Source of the DNA: Haloimpatiens sp042688525
Lineage (GTDB): Bacteria > Bacillota > Clostridia > Clostridiales > Clostridiaceae
DNA: 64,000 nucleotides
Direction of reading: 5' to 3'
Assembly (NCBI RefSeq): GCF_042688525.2
Contig: NZ_JBHWAB010000001.1
Span: 2,418,001-2,482,000 of the forward strand
Made by a program: the position numbers and the translations under genes. Positions 1 to 9,029 of this stretch are shown here, piece after piece (within the stretch, counting starts at the first letter, position 1; every line of letters starts with the position of its first letter). The notes beneath the pieces are model-generated. The model did no database searches. It worked only from the letters and a program-made list of their open reading frames with translations, and was not told the origin of the DNA.

Positions 1-684
1 ACTCTCTAAATTTAACGGAACATGAGGTATTCTAAATTGAGGTAATCTACCCCCAACTTTAGCAACATCTCCTACAATTTTTGTATCTATTCCTAAATAA
101 TTTACTAATAAAGATACCGTTACAATAGCTGCTAATGCTGCTGGTATTACTTTTGTTAATTTGGGTAAAAAATAAATTATAACCATTGTTAATAAAACTA
201 ATCCAATCATTGTCCATAATTGTGTTCCAGCCATCCATTGTAATTCTCCATTAGATCCTTTTACCTTAAATTGATTTAACTGCGCTAGGAAAATAACAAT
301 GGCAAGTCCATTAACAAAACCTAACATTACAGGTTGTGGAATGAATCTTACAAATTTACCTAATTTTAATAATCCAATTATAATTTCAATAATTCCCATC
401 ACAATTACTGCTAAAAATAAGTAGTCTACTCCATTCTTAGCTACAAGTTCTACCATTACAACTGCTAATGCTCCTGTTGCCCCTGAAATCATGCCAGGTC
501 TTCCGCCTAAAATAGATGTTATAAATCCTACTAAAAATGCAGCATATAACCCAACTAAAGGTTTTACTCCTGCAACTATAGCAAAAGCTACAGCTTCTGG
601 AACTAAAGCTAATGCAACTGTAAGTCCGGATAACACTTCCTTTTTCACATTAATTTCCTTGTTTATCATTTGTTTAAATATCAT
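1..684 (-). CDS. SulP-family anion permease (3' end outside window)
   Basis: The reading frame runs off the window edge, so only the N-terminal 228 residues are visible. They begin MIFKQMINKEINVKKEVLSG and contain the SulP signature region LVPEAVAFAIVAGVKPLVGLYAAF, here split as VPEAVAFA then GLYAAF, followed by GRPGMISGATGALAVV. Several hydrophobic membrane spans follow. SulP proteins carry sulfate, bicarbonate or other anions across the inner membrane; the substrate here cannot be read. The start is supported by an AGGAGG about 7 bases upstream of the ATG. A C-terminal STAS domain would be expected beyond the edge. It stands alone upstream of the glnS terminator. Confidence 0.85.
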   Translation of the reverse strand, partial: MIFKQMINKEINVKKEVLSGLTVALALVPEAVAFAIVAGVKPLVGLYAAFLVGFITSILGGRPGMISGATGALAVVMVELVAKNGVDYLFLAVIVMGIIEIIIGLLKLGKFVRFIPQPVMLGFVNGLAIVIFLAQLNQFKVKGSNGELQWMAGTQLWTMIGLVLLTMVIIYFLPKLTKVIPAALAAIVTVSLLVNYLGIDTKIVGDVAKVGGRLPQFRIPHVPLNLES

Positions 685-796
685 ATATTTCCTCCTGTTC
701 AAATGGTGTTACAAAGGATAATCATATCATAAATATTCAGTAGAATCTATAGTGAACTTTAACTCTAGAGGAGTTCCATATAAACTGGATGGAATA

Positions 797-826
797 GTAA
801 AAAGTGTCGAGAAAAACTCGACACTT
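797..826 (-). terminator. intrinsic terminator of glnS
   Basis: A perfect 10-bp stem (AAGTGTCGAG / CTCGACACTT) with a 5-base loop lies 7 bases past the glnS stop and is followed on the minus strand by a T run. Confidence 0.85.
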
Positions 827-832
827 ACACTT

Positions 833-2497
833 TTATTTTTTTAGCTTAAATGAACTTTTAAGTGATACTATTCTATTAAATACTAACTTTTCATCAGTAG
901 TATATTTTGGATCTACTGTAAAGAATCCCTTTCTGATAAATTGGAACTTATCTTGTGGTTTAGCATTTTCTATAGCTGTTGGCTCAATAAATCCTTGTAA
1001 TACTTCCAATGAGTTTGGATTTATTTGTTCTAAGAAATTCTTTCCTTCATTTTCTTCTACATCATCTAATATTAAAGGTTCAAACAATCTAAATTCTACA
1101 CGTTTTGCTGCTTTAGCTTCTACCCAGTGAATAGTTGCTTTTACTTTTCTTCCTTTAAATCCTGAACCTGATTTTGTTTCTGGATCATACGTACAATGTA
1201 TCTCTGTAACTTCACCATTTTCATCTTTTATAACATCTGTACATTTAACAAAATATGCACCCTTTAATCTTACTTCGTTTCCAGGGAATAATCTGAAATA
1301 TTTTCTTACTGGAACCTCCATAAAATCTTCTTGTTCTATATATAACTCTCTTGAAAATGGTACAAGTCTCTTTCCTTGACTTTCATCTTTAGCATTATTT
1401 TCTATTTCTAACATTTCTGTTTGACCTTCTGGATAGTTTGTAATAACTAATTTTAAAGGTTCTATAACAGCCATTGCTGATGGTGTTTTTAATCTCAAAT
1501 CTTCTCTTATGAAATATTCTAACATTTGAGAATCTACTAATGAATTAGATTTAGCTACACCTATTTCTGTACAGAAGTTTCTTATAGCTTCTGTTGTATA
1601 TCCTCTTCTTCTTAATCCACATACAGTAGGCATTCTTGGGTCATCCCATCCATCAACTATTCCTTCATCAACTAATTGTTTTAATTTTCTTTTACTCATA
1701 ACTGTATTAGTCATGTTTAATCTTGCAAATTCAATTTGTCTAGGAATAGATTCCATTTCACATTCTCTTACAACCCAATCATATAGCGGTCTATGATCCT
1801 CAAACTCTAAAGTACATATTGAGTGAGTTACTCCTTCTATAGCATCTTCTATTGGATGCGCAAAGTCATACATTGGATATATGCACCATTTATCTTTTGT
1901 ATTATGATGTTCTACATGGGCAATTCTATAAATTATAGGATCTCTCATATTCATATTTGGAGAAGTCATATCTATTTTAGCTCTTAATACCTTTTCTCCA
2001 TCTTTAAATTCACCTTTTCTCATTCTTTCAAATAAGTCAAGATTTTCTTCAACAGTTCTATTTCTATAAGGACTTTCTTTTCCCGGTTTAGTTAAAGTTC
2101 CTCTATATTCTCTCATTTCTTCTGGAGTTAAATCACAAACATAAGCTAATCCCTTTTTAATTAAAAGAATTGCTTTTTCATACATTGTATCAAAATAATT
2201 TGATGCAAAAAATACTTCATCCCAGTTACCACCAAGCCATTTTACATCTTCTTTAATTGACTCAACATATTCAGTATCTTCTTTAATAGGGTTTGTATCA
2301 TCAAATCTTAAATTAAATTTTCCGTTAAACTCTTGTGCTAATCCTGAATTTAAGATTATTGATTTAGCATGACCTATATGTAAATAACCATTCGGCTCTG
2401 GAGGGAAACGAGTTATTATTTTATCATGTTTTCCAGTATTTAAGTCTTCAATAATTATATTTCTTATGAAGTTAGATGATTTAGTTTCATTAGACAT
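833..2497 (-). CDS. glnS: glutaminyl-tRNA synthetase
   Basis: GlnRS charges tRNA-Gln with glutamine using ATP in the cytoplasm. The product is 554 residues, the same size as E. coli GlnRS. The class I HIGH motif appears as PNGYLHIGHAKS near residue 40, and the KMSKS-type motif as VMSKRKLKQLV near residue 265. The start at 2497 was chosen over an upstream in-frame ATG because AGAGGTAA sits just ahead of it and MSNETKSSNF matches the family start. Most Firmicutes use GatCAB instead of GlnRS, so this gene reflects the lateral acquisition known for some clostridia. It is followed by a strong terminator and stands alone. Confidence 0.95.
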   Translation of the reverse strand: MSNETKSSNFIRNIIIEDLNTGKHDKIITRFPPEPNGYLHIGHAKSIILNSGLAQEFNGKFNLRFDDTNPIKEDTEYVESIKEDVKWLGGNWDEVFFASNYFDTMYEKAILLIKKGLAYVCDLTPEEMREYRGTLTKPGKESPYRNRTVEENLDLFERMRKGEFKDGEKVLRAKIDMTSPNMNMRDPIIYRIAHVEHHNTKDKWCIYPMYDFAHPIEDAIEGVTHSICTLEFEDHRPLYDWVVRECEMESIPRQIEFARLNMTNTVMSKRKLKQLVDEGIVDGWDDPRMPTVCGLRRRGYTTEAIRNFCTEIGVAKSNSLVDSQMLEYFIREDLRLKTPSAMAVIEPLKLVITNYPEGQTEMLEIENNAKDESQGKRLVPFSRELYIEQEDFMEVPVRKYFRLFPGNEVRLKGAYFVKCTDVIKDENGEVTEIHCTYDPETKSGSGFKGRKVKATIHWVEAKAAKRVEFRLFEPLILDDVEENEGKNFLEQINPNSLEVLQGFIEPTAIENAKPQDKFQFIRKGFFTVDPKYTTDEKLVFNRIVSLKSSFKLKK

Positions 2498-2652
2498 ATT
2501 ATTACCTCTCTTATTAATTATTTTTACACATAAAAGCATTTACTATTTTTATGTACAATTACATTTATTATTAATTTTAATCTAATATACTCAAAAAATA
2601 AAGTCATTAAATAGTAAATTTTAATAATTAGTCTGTTTTTTTTCAAAATTCG

Positions 2653-2681
2653 ATAAAAAGACCAGATTTTAAGCTAGTCTT
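2653..2681 (-). terminator. intrinsic terminator of gltX
   Basis: An 8-bp stem (AAGACTAG / CTGGTCTT) followed by TTTTTAT on the minus strand lies 15 bases after the gltX stop. The rest of the 198-base gap to glnS shows only A/T-rich DNA. Confidence 0.7.
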
Positions 2682-2695
2682 CTTATCTACTTATA

Positions 2696-4357
2696 TTATA
2701 TTTCTAAAAATTTTTCAAATCTTTCTTTTACTTTATCTTTACCTAAAATATTCATAATAGTATAAATATCAGGTGTATTACTTCTATGTGCTAAAGCTAC
2801 TCTTACTGCACCTGCAACATCTGAAATCATACCTTTATATTGATCTGGATTTGCTTTATATTCTTTTCTCTTTGCACAATATCCTAAATCTAAACCAATT
2901 GCTTTTAAATCTGCAAACCATTCCTCTTGGCTAGCAGCATTAGCATTGTATTTATTCATATATACTTTTATTACTTCTTTTGCTGCTTCTAGTGTTAGTG
3001 TTTTTGGTAATTCAACTTGTTCAGCAGTTTCTTTGTAGAATAATTCATCAAAGAAATAGAATATTTTTTCTTTTACATCATCCCACTTAGCATAGTCTTT
3101 TCTTGGTTTTGGATCCTCTCTGTCTATATTAAATATTTCTTTAGACATTTTTTCATCAGCTGTAACTAATTCATACATTTCTTTATCGAATTCTTTTGCC
3201 CAAGCTACATAATAATCATAAACTTCATCTGCCTTCATTTTGGAAATAACATTTTTACTTACATCATTTAATTTTACTATATCAAATAAAGCTCCTGATT
3301 TACTCATTTTATCTAAATCTACTGGGAACTCATGATAATCAGCTGCAGGATTTTCTGCTCTCCACTCTTCAAAAGTTGAGTTTATGATGTTTAATAAATA
3401 TTCAATAACTGAAACTGTTGGATATCCAACTTCTTTATAATAAGAAACAGCAGCTTCAGGATCTTTTCTTTTTGATAACTTTCTCTTTGAACCATTATCA
3501 TTTTTCATTATTGTTGGAATATGAGCATATTCCGGTCTTTTTAAACCTAACATTTCAAATAATTGAATATGTATAGGTAATGATGATAACCATTCTTCTC
3601 CTCTTATAACATTAGTAGTTCCCATTAAAGAATCGTCTACACCATGTGCAAAATGGTATGTTGGTAATCCATCACTTTTTATTATAACAATATCTTGATT
3701 ATTTTCTGGGAATGATAAGTCTCCTTTTATTAAATCATGTATTTCAACTCTATTTTCTGCATTTCCTGGTGATTTTAATCTTAATATATACTCTTCTCCT
3801 GCTTCTATTTTAGCTATAGCTTCTTCTGGACTTAAATTTCTATACTTAGCATATTTTCCATAATATCCTGGTGTTACTTTTTCAGCTACTTGTTTTTCTC
3901 TTAAAGCTGCTAATTCCTCAACAGTACAGAAACATGGATAAGCTAATCCTTTAGCTACTAAATCCTTAGCAAAAGTCTTATATATTTCAGCTCTTTGACT
4001 TTGTCTGTATGGACCATATTCACCCTTAAAAGTTTCTTGTCCTGTCATACCTTCATTAAAATCCATTCCAAAGTTATGCATTGTTTGAATTGTGTCTTCA
4101 ATTGCACCTTCAACTTCTCTTTTTTGGTCTGTATCCTCTATTCTTAAATAGAAAACACCTTCACTTTGACTTGCTAATCTTTCATTTATTAAAGCTGCAA
4201 ATATTCCTCCGATATGTTGAAACCCTGTTGGTGATGGGGCATATCTAACAACCTTTGCACCTTTTTTTAAATTTCTCTTTGGATATTTTTGAATATAATA
4301 TTCTGGTGTCTTATCAACGTCAGGAAATATTACATTAGCCAATTTTTCTAAACTCAT
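2696..4357 (-). CDS. gltX: glutamyl-tRNA synthetase
   Basis: GltX attaches glutamate to tRNA-Glu. The 553-residue product has the HIGH-type motif PSPTGFQHIGG near residue 45 and the KMSKS-type motif KRKLSKRKDPE near residue 295. Its C-terminal anticodon-binding region ends KDKVKERFEKFLEI. The start ATG has AGGAGGAATAAAA upstream. The gene is monocistronic and lies behind a T-box leader with its own consensus promoter, so expression should rise when tRNA-Glu is uncharged. Only one GltX is visible here; whether it is discriminating cannot be told from this window. Confidence 0.95.
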   Translation of the reverse strand: MSLEKLANVIFPDVDKTPEYYIQKYPKRNLKKGAKVVRYAPSPTGFQHIGGIFAALINERLASQSEGVFYLRIEDTDQKREVEGAIEDTIQTMHNFGMDFNEGMTGQETFKGEYGPYRQSQRAEIYKTFAKDLVAKGLAYPCFCTVEELAALREKQVAEKVTPGYYGKYAKYRNLSPEEAIAKIEAGEEYILRLKSPGNAENRVEIHDLIKGDLSFPENNQDIVIIKSDGLPTYHFAHGVDDSLMGTTNVIRGEEWLSSLPIHIQLFEMLGLKRPEYAHIPTIMKNDNGSKRKLSKRKDPEAAVSYYKEVGYPTVSVIEYLLNIINSTFEEWRAENPAADYHEFPVDLDKMSKSGALFDIVKLNDVSKNVISKMKADEVYDYYVAWAKEFDKEMYELVTADEKMSKEIFNIDREDPKPRKDYAKWDDVKEKIFYFFDELFYKETAEQVELPKTLTLEAAKEVIKVYMNKYNANAASQEEWFADLKAIGLDLGYCAKRKEYKANPDQYKGMISDVAGAVRVALAHRSNTPDIYTIMNILGKDKVKERFEKFLEI

Positions 4358-4391
4358 TTTTATTCCTCCTAAAAAAAACTATATATAAATA

Positions 4392-4661
4392 TAAAAACTT
4401 CCGTCCTAAAACCTTAGGACGGAAGTTAATTCCGCGTTACCACCTAAATTGATTAAGTAAAAGTAAACTTAATCCACTCATTATCTCTATATGGGGAGAA
4501 TACCCTAAACCTACTACGCAACAAAGCTTTCAATTTAAACTCCAGAGCTTCTTTCTACAGAATTAAATATTAGGCTTTCACTATCCCTAACTCGCTTTAA
4601 ATCAATCTCTATATACTCTTCTCCTTCAACGCAATTATCAATATTAGTTTTTATAAAATAT
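4392..4661 (-). promoter_or_regulatory. T-box riboswitch leader of gltX
   Basis: The minus-strand RNA carries the conserved T-box AATTTAGGTGGTAACGCGG (4431-4450), an AGAGTATATAGAG stem I start, and a GC-rich terminator with 13-bp arms (AACTTCCGTCCTA at 4397-4409, pairing partner at 4414-4427) followed by TTTTTAT. T-boxes bind uncharged tRNA and switch terminator to antiterminator; for gltX the specifier should be a Glu codon. A GAA lies near 4550 in a plausible specifier position, but the stem I fold was not computed. Confidence 0.92.
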
Positions 4662-4667
4662 ACTACT

Positions 4668-4696
4668 ATTATACATATTCAACTGATTATTGTAAA
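4668..4696 (-). promoter_or_regulatory. sigma-A promoter of the gltX T-box transcript
   Basis: TTTACA (4691-4696) and TATAAT (4668-4673) are separated by exactly 17 bases on the minus strand and sit directly ahead of the T-box leader. Confidence 0.8.
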
Positions 4697-4739
4697 TAGT
4701 ATACTTCATTTATATTCATAAATGCTTATGCCTAAACTT

Positions 4740-5954
4740 TTATAATTCAAAAGTATTTTCTATAACGTTTGGTAATACACTGTATATAGATTTCCCCATT
4801 TTTTTCTCAAAGTAATTTTTCAATTCCATAAAAGCTTTCCATTTTGTAACTATATATTCATTCACTCCATGTCTCAAAGCAACATCAACTAATCTTTTTT
4901 CCATTAGTGTAAAACCATTTGGCAATGCTAATGCATCACATAATTGTATTAATTTATCATAATCATCATATTCCACTTTACTAAAAAAATCTTTAACAAT
5001 TTTATAATCTTCATTATTACAACTCTTATTTACAACTTCTTCAATATCATTAATACTTTTAGATGGGCAGGAATGAGTCATACAAATTTTGGCTAATAAA
5101 TCATAGCCCAATTTCTTAGAATAGTTATAACCAACTAACATGTGTCCTATAGTTGTTAGTCCATTTGTCAGACCATTTCTCCTTCCAATATCATGAAGCA
5201 TTCCTAATACATATGCTACCTCTGAATTTAATTCTTCGCAATTTTCAGATATTAATTTAGCTGCTTGAGCAGTCCAAAGCGAATGTTGTACCCATCGTCC
5301 TGGAAATATTTTTTCTGCTTCCTCTAATAATACTCTTGCTTCCTGTAATGTAGGAACATCTTTTTTTCTCAACTGCTTAAACCTATTCCAAAATAATTCT
5401 TTATTCAATTTAAAAGTTAAATCATCATACATATTTCCTCTAACTTTTCTAAAATTAATTTCTCTACTTACCACTTCAAATCCACATTTTTTAGCAAGTC
5501 CTATCATCCTGTAATTTCCTGACCATGTTTGTGTATATATGTCTGACACATATTCTGATTTTAACAAATAAGAGATAAATAGTGAAAATGCTAACTCGCC
5601 CAATTTTTTACCTCTAAATTTATTATTTGCAATATCAATTCCTATTGCAAACTTTGATTTATCTCCATCAATAAAATAGGATGAAACCCATCCAATATGC
5701 TTTCCATTTATATTACATATTTCTAATCTCCTACGTATTATAGGCGTTTCTGCATTTGATTTTTCAAATAAACGATCTTTTAATTCTTCTATATTAGAAT
5801 TTTCTTCTTTTTCCCAAGGAGCATCCCAATCTTGCCATTCAATTTCATTTGTATTCCAAACTATATAATCATCAACATCTTCCATACACATATCTCTTAA
5901 AAATATATCTTGATTATAAATTTTGAATACATCTTCACTAATTTCACTTTCCAT
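4740..5954 (-). CDS. GNAT acetyltransferase - HD phosphohydrolase fusion
   Basis: The 404-residue protein has two parts. Residues ~15-185 read as a GNAT N-acetyltransferase (FRGKKLGELAFSLF resembles the acetyl-CoA binding R/Q-x-x-G-x-G/A turn; FEVVSREINFRKVRG follows). Residues ~200-404 are an HD-type metal-dependent phosphohydrolase, with H in WVQHSL, HD in GMLHDIGRRNG, and D in LCDALALP. A free-standing HD protein at 21077-21700 is clearly homologous to the second half (PTLEEA, LHDIGRR, LIQLCDALALP, RSIYSILPNV). The start has GAGGAATATAAG upstream. Substrates are unknown. It stands alone between the T-box promoter and a divergent coiled-coil gene. Confidence 0.8.
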   Translation of the reverse strand: MESEISEDVFKIYNQDIFLRDMCMEDVDDYIVWNTNEIEWQDWDAPWEKEENSNIEELKDRLFEKSNAETPIIRRRLEICNINGKHIGWVSSYFIDGDKSKFAIGIDIANNKFRGKKLGELAFSLFISYLLKSEYVSDIYTQTWSGNYRMIGLAKKCGFEVVSREINFRKVRGNMYDDLTFKLNKELFWNRFKQLRKKDVPTLQEARVLLEEAEKIFPGRWVQHSLWTAQAAKLISENCEELNSEVAYVLGMLHDIGRRNGLTNGLTTIGHMLVGYNYSKKLGYDLLAKICMTHSCPSKSINDIEEVVNKSCNNEDYKIVKDFFSKVEYDDYDKLIQLCDALALPNGFTLMEKRLVDVALRHGVNEYIVTKWKAFMELKNYFEKKMGKSIYSVLPNVIENTFEL

Positions 5955-6113
5955 CTTATATTCCTCACTTTCCCCTATAATTTTCTTCCTTTCTCATCTA
6001 ATTCATCAATCCAAAAGCCTTTTTCATTACACTTCATAAAAATTACAATTATTTTCCATATTCATAAAACCCATTACATAGTGTATAATAATATAAGAAG
6101 GAGCGTGTTATTT

Positions 6114-6572
6114 ATGGAGCAAATATTAAATCAAATATTATCTGAACTTAAACAACTTAACAATAATCAGCAATCTATGCAGTCTCAAATTAAAGAACTT
6201 AATAATAATCAAAAATCTATGCAATCTAATATTAAAGAACTTAGCAATAATCAGAAATCTATGCAATCTAATATTAAAGAACTTAACAATAATCAAAAAT
6301 CCATGCAATCTCAGATTAAAGAACTTAACAATAACCAACACTCCATGCAGTCTCAAATTAAAGAAAATACTCATATATTAAAAGCTTTAGAGCATAAAGT
6401 TGATGTTATTAAAGCTGAACAAGAAAATATGAAACATGACGTAGCTAATGTATGCGGTGATACAAAAGCAATAAAAAAAGATGTAGAAAATATAGCTAAA
6501 GACTTAAACTTTGTTGAAGTTGCTACTGGTAAAAATATGACTGACATAGCTTATCTTAAATCTATAAAATAA
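6114..6572 (+). CDS. repeat-containing coiled-coil protein
   Basis: The start at 6114 is chosen because GAAGGAGC precedes it and TATAAT lies at 6084-6089. The 152-residue product opens MEQILNQILSELKQLNNNQ and has five near-identical 14-residue repeats of the type ELNNNQKSMQSQIK, encoded by a 42-base tandem repeat. It ends with a helical tail (DVENIAKDLNFVEVATGKNM). The pattern predicts a long parallel coiled coil. A shorter relative with a premature stop lies at 49767-50015. Such proteins are common in clostridia with no assigned role. Confidence 0.75.
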   Translation: MEQILNQILSELKQLNNNQQSMQSQIKELNNNQKSMQSNIKELSNNQKSMQSNIKELNNNQKSMQSQIKELNNNQHSMQSQIKENTHILKALEHKVDVIKAEQENMKHDVANVCGDTKAIKKDVENIAKDLNFVEVATGKNMTDIAYLKSIK

Positions 6573-6632
6573 CCAATACATATGTTATGAATAATCAATT
6601 CTTTTATATCATGACGTAAAAACAAACTATAC

Positions 6633-7310
6633 TTATTCAAGTATTTTATCTATTAGTTTTTTACCATTAGAGTAATTTCTATTTACCTCTTTGAATAAAT
6701 TCATAAAGTATAAGTCCATTGTTTTTTGTTGTTCTATTCCAATTTCTTTTGCTTTTTGAGTATTTAGTTTTAGAAACAATTTATTTAGTTTTCGATTATA
6801 TTCTCTAAATAAAGATGCCTCTTCTGATGGTAATCCTTTAGTAGGTAGTTTGTCATTTCCAACTAAATATAAAGGTTCTTTAATTTGTCCTCCAAATAAA
6901 ATTGCTCTTGCAGTCCCTACAGTTCCTGTCAAATCTAATTTATCTGCATCAAAAATAATTTTTGCTTCTATTGTTTGTGGTTTTAAATTCTTTTTATACC
7001 TATGGGTAAGAATACAATCAGCAACATGATTTGCTTTTTCTTCACTATATCCATTATTAATCAAAAATTCCTTTGCTTTTTCACTTCCTATTTTGGCATG
7101 ACAAAGACTTGGATTTCTTATTTCATCTATTCTACCTATATCATGTAAAAGTGCTGATATTATTACAACTTCCGTATCTATTTTTTCGATAGTATCAGCA
7201 ATTTGAATTGCATAATTCAAAACTCTATATACATGTAAACAATCGTGAGCAGTATCATTCATATTCTTTAACATAAATCTTTCAATTTTTTCAAATTCTT
7301 CTCTTTTCAT
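6633..7310 (-). CDS. HD-domain phosphohydrolase
   Basis: The 225-residue protein carries the complete HD signature: H in NDTAHDCLHV, HD in ALLHDIGRI, H in CILTHRYKK, and D in IIFDADKLD. This is the pattern of the YedJ-like HD hydrolases, which cleave phosphate esters of nucleotides; the substrate is not evident. AAAGGAG precedes the start. A promoter-bearing interspersed repeat lies upstream at 7390-7460, so it is probably a single-gene unit. Confidence 0.85.
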   Translation of the reverse strand: MKREEFEKIERFMLKNMNDTAHDCLHVYRVLNYAIQIADTIEKIDTEVVIISALLHDIGRIDEIRNPSLCHAKIGSEKAKEFLINNGYSEEKANHVADCILTHRYKKNLKPQTIEAKIIFDADKLDLTGTVGTARAILFGGQIKEPLYLVGNDKLPTKGLPSEEASLFREYNRKLNKLFLKLNTQKAKEIGIEQQKTMDLYFMNLFKEVNRNYSNGKKLIDKILE

Positions 7311-7389
7311 ATTTTGCTACTCCTTTAACTCAATGTTATAAAATAATTTTACTTCATAATAAATTACAATTCTTACTTAACTAGTAACA

Positions 7390-7460
7390 ATTATACCATA
7401 TAACTTTAATTAATTTACATATATTTACTCATTTTTCACCGTACTATTCAATTTTCAAAA
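7390..7460 (-). repeat. promoter-bearing interspersed repeat, copy 1
   Basis: Minus strand: TTGAATAGTACGGTG core, then ATATATGTAAATTAATTAA, then an extended -10 TGGTATAAT (7390-7398) reading toward the HD gene at 6633-7310. Similar copies lie upstream of at least ten other accessory genes in the window. Confidence 0.75.
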
Positions 7461-7468
7461 AACATTTT

Positions 7469-7566
7469 GGAGCTGTCGCATTAAGAAATTTACATACAAT
7501 GTATTGTTTTTTCAATTTTAAATGAACACAATATATTGTAGTATTTACTTTTAGTGCAACAGCCCC
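7469..7566. repeat. 98-bp palindromic MITE-like element
   Basis: The ends GGAGCTGTCGCATTAA and GGGGCTGTTGCACTAA (right end, reverse complement) start imperfect inverted arms of about 43 bases that meet near 7517. The termini resemble those of IS1182-type elements, but no transposase is present. It lies downstream of the purH-like gene and could act as a transcription terminator in either direction. No target duplication is visible. Confidence 0.65.
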
Positions 7567-7603
7567 AATAGTAACTAAAAATTATAATTAAACTTTTTAT
7601 AAA

Positions 7604-8776
7604 TTAATGTTCAAAAAGACGAATTCCTGTAAATGCCATGGCAATATTGTATTGGTCACATACTTCAATTACATTATCATCTCTTATTGAACCTCCTGGT
7701 TGTGCAATATACTCAACTCCACTTTTCCTTGCTCTTTTAATATTATCTCCAAATGGGAAAAAGGCATCTGAACCCAATGCTACCCCGTTTAAATTTTTTA
7801 ACCATTCTATTTTTTCACTACTTGTCAAAGGCTCTGGTCTTTTTACAAAAGTATTTTCCCATATTCCATCACTTAAAATATCCATATAATCATCAGATAG
7901 ATATACATCTATTGCATTATCCCTGTCAGCTCTTTTTAAATTATCTTTAAATTGTAAATTTAGAACCTTAGGATTTTGTCTTAAATACCATATATCTGCT
8001 TTATTTCCTGCCAATCTTGTACAATGAATTCTTGATTGTTGACCTGCTCCTATACCAATTGCTTGTCCATCTTTTACATAACAAACAGAATTAGACTGAG
8101 TATATTTTAAAGTAATCAAAGCTATTATTAAATCTCTTTTAGCATTTTGTGAAATTAATTTATTCTTTGTAGGTAAATTTTTGAATACATCTCCCGTTAT
8201 CTTTATATCATTTCTTCTCTGTTCAAATGTAATTCCATATAAATCTTTTGTTTCCAATTCTCTTGGTTCATAATTCTCATCTATTTGAATGATAACATAT
8301 GTTCCTTTACGTTTTCTTTTTAAAATATCTAAGGCTTCTTTTGAATAAGATGGGGCAATTATACCATCAGAAACTTCACGTAGTAAAAATCTTGCGGTTT
8401 GTTCATCACACTCATCAGATAAAGCTGCAAAATCTCCATAAGAAGACATTCTATCAGCTCCTCTAGCTCTAACATACGCAGTAGCAATATCTGATAATTC
8501 TATACCTTCTACAAAGTATATTTTTTTCAACGTTTCATTTAATGGAATTGCAACTGCTGCTCCTGCAGGGCTTACGTGTTTAAATGATGTAGCGGCAGCT
8601 AATCCTGTAGCTTCTTTTAGTTCTTTCACTAATTGCCAGCTGTTAAGCGCATCTAAAAGATTAATATATCCTGGATTTCCATTTAATATTTTTACTGGTA
8701 ATTCTCCTTCTTTTGCATAAATTCTTGATGGTTTTTGATTTGGATTACATCCATACTTTAATTCTAATTCTTTCAT
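7604..8776 (-). CDS. stand-alone AICAR transformylase (PurH C-terminal type)
   Basis: The 390-residue protein matches only the formyltransferase half of bifunctional PurH. It starts ELKYGCNPNQKPSRIY, has the catalytic Lys-His in FKHVSPAGAA, and ends IRDDNVIEVCDQYNIAMAFTG. The IMP cyclohydrolase half is absent, so it should convert AICAR plus 10-formyl-THF to FAICAR and leave ring closure to another protein. GGAGTGTATCAAT precedes the ATG. A ZTP riboswitch and a consensus promoter lie directly upstream, which fits an enzyme whose substrate AICAR (ZMP) is the riboswitch ligand. Confidence 0.92.
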   Translation of the reverse strand: MKELELKYGCNPNQKPSRIYAKEGELPVKILNGNPGYINLLDALNSWQLVKELKEATGLAAATSFKHVSPAGAAVAIPLNETLKKIYFVEGIELSDIATAYVRARGADRMSSYGDFAALSDECDEQTARFLLREVSDGIIAPSYSKEALDILKRKRKGTYVIIQIDENYEPRELETKDLYGITFEQRRNDIKITGDVFKNLPTKNKLISQNAKRDLIIALITLKYTQSNSVCYVKDGQAIGIGAGQQSRIHCTRLAGNKADIWYLRQNPKVLNLQFKDNLKRADRDNAIDVYLSDDYMDILSDGIWENTFVKRPEPLTSSEKIEWLKNLNGVALGSDAFFPFGDNIKRARKSGVEYIAQPGGSIRDDNVIEVCDQYNIAMAFTGIRLFEH

Positions 8777-8801
8777 ATTGATACACTCCTTTTAGTATAA
8801 G

Positions 8802-8895
8802 AAAAGAGCCTACTATCTGGGCTCTTTGCCCAGACGGTCGGCTCATATTCGCTATACTTCATGTGGTTAATTCCACTTCCGTCAGTCGTATAACT
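8802..8895 (-). promoter_or_regulatory. ZTP/ZMP riboswitch (pfl motif)
   Basis: The minus-strand RNA reads GACTGACGGAAGTGG ... CCACATG ... GAGCCGACCGTCTGGGCA, the conserved elements of the pfl RNA that binds ZMP/ZTP. CTGGGC then pairs with GCCCAG, and GAGCC pairs with GGCTC just before TTTTC, forming a terminator that would compete with the GACGG/CCGTC pseudoknot. Ligand binding should therefore favour readthrough into the AICAR transformylase gene 25 bases downstream. Confidence 0.92.
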
Positions 8896-8903
8896 CTAAT
8901 TAA

Positions 8904-8932
8904 TTTATATCATTTTTTGCTCAAATTGTCAA
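8904..8932 (-). promoter_or_regulatory. sigma-A promoter of the ZTP-riboswitch transcript
   Basis: Perfect TTGACA (8927-8932), a 17-base spacer and TATAAA (8904-8909) on the minus strand, just ahead of the riboswitch. Confidence 0.85.
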
Positions 8933-9029
8933 AATATTTTTGAAAACTTAAACTTTTTACTATTATTTCTCCACAGCATGTATTATTTCTTTACTAAACA
9001 TTTCTGCTGGCGAACCATCATCATTTCCA

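Noticed and set aside
5910..6113. N-terminal 68-codon extension of the coiled-coil protein
   Set aside because: It overlaps the divergent GNAT-HD gene, and the ribosome site and promoter lie just ahead of ATG 6114.
6150..6370. Tandem 42-base repeats as a CRISPR or minisatellite
   Set aside because: Repeats are contiguous, in frame and encode a 14-residue coiled-coil unit; there are no spacers.
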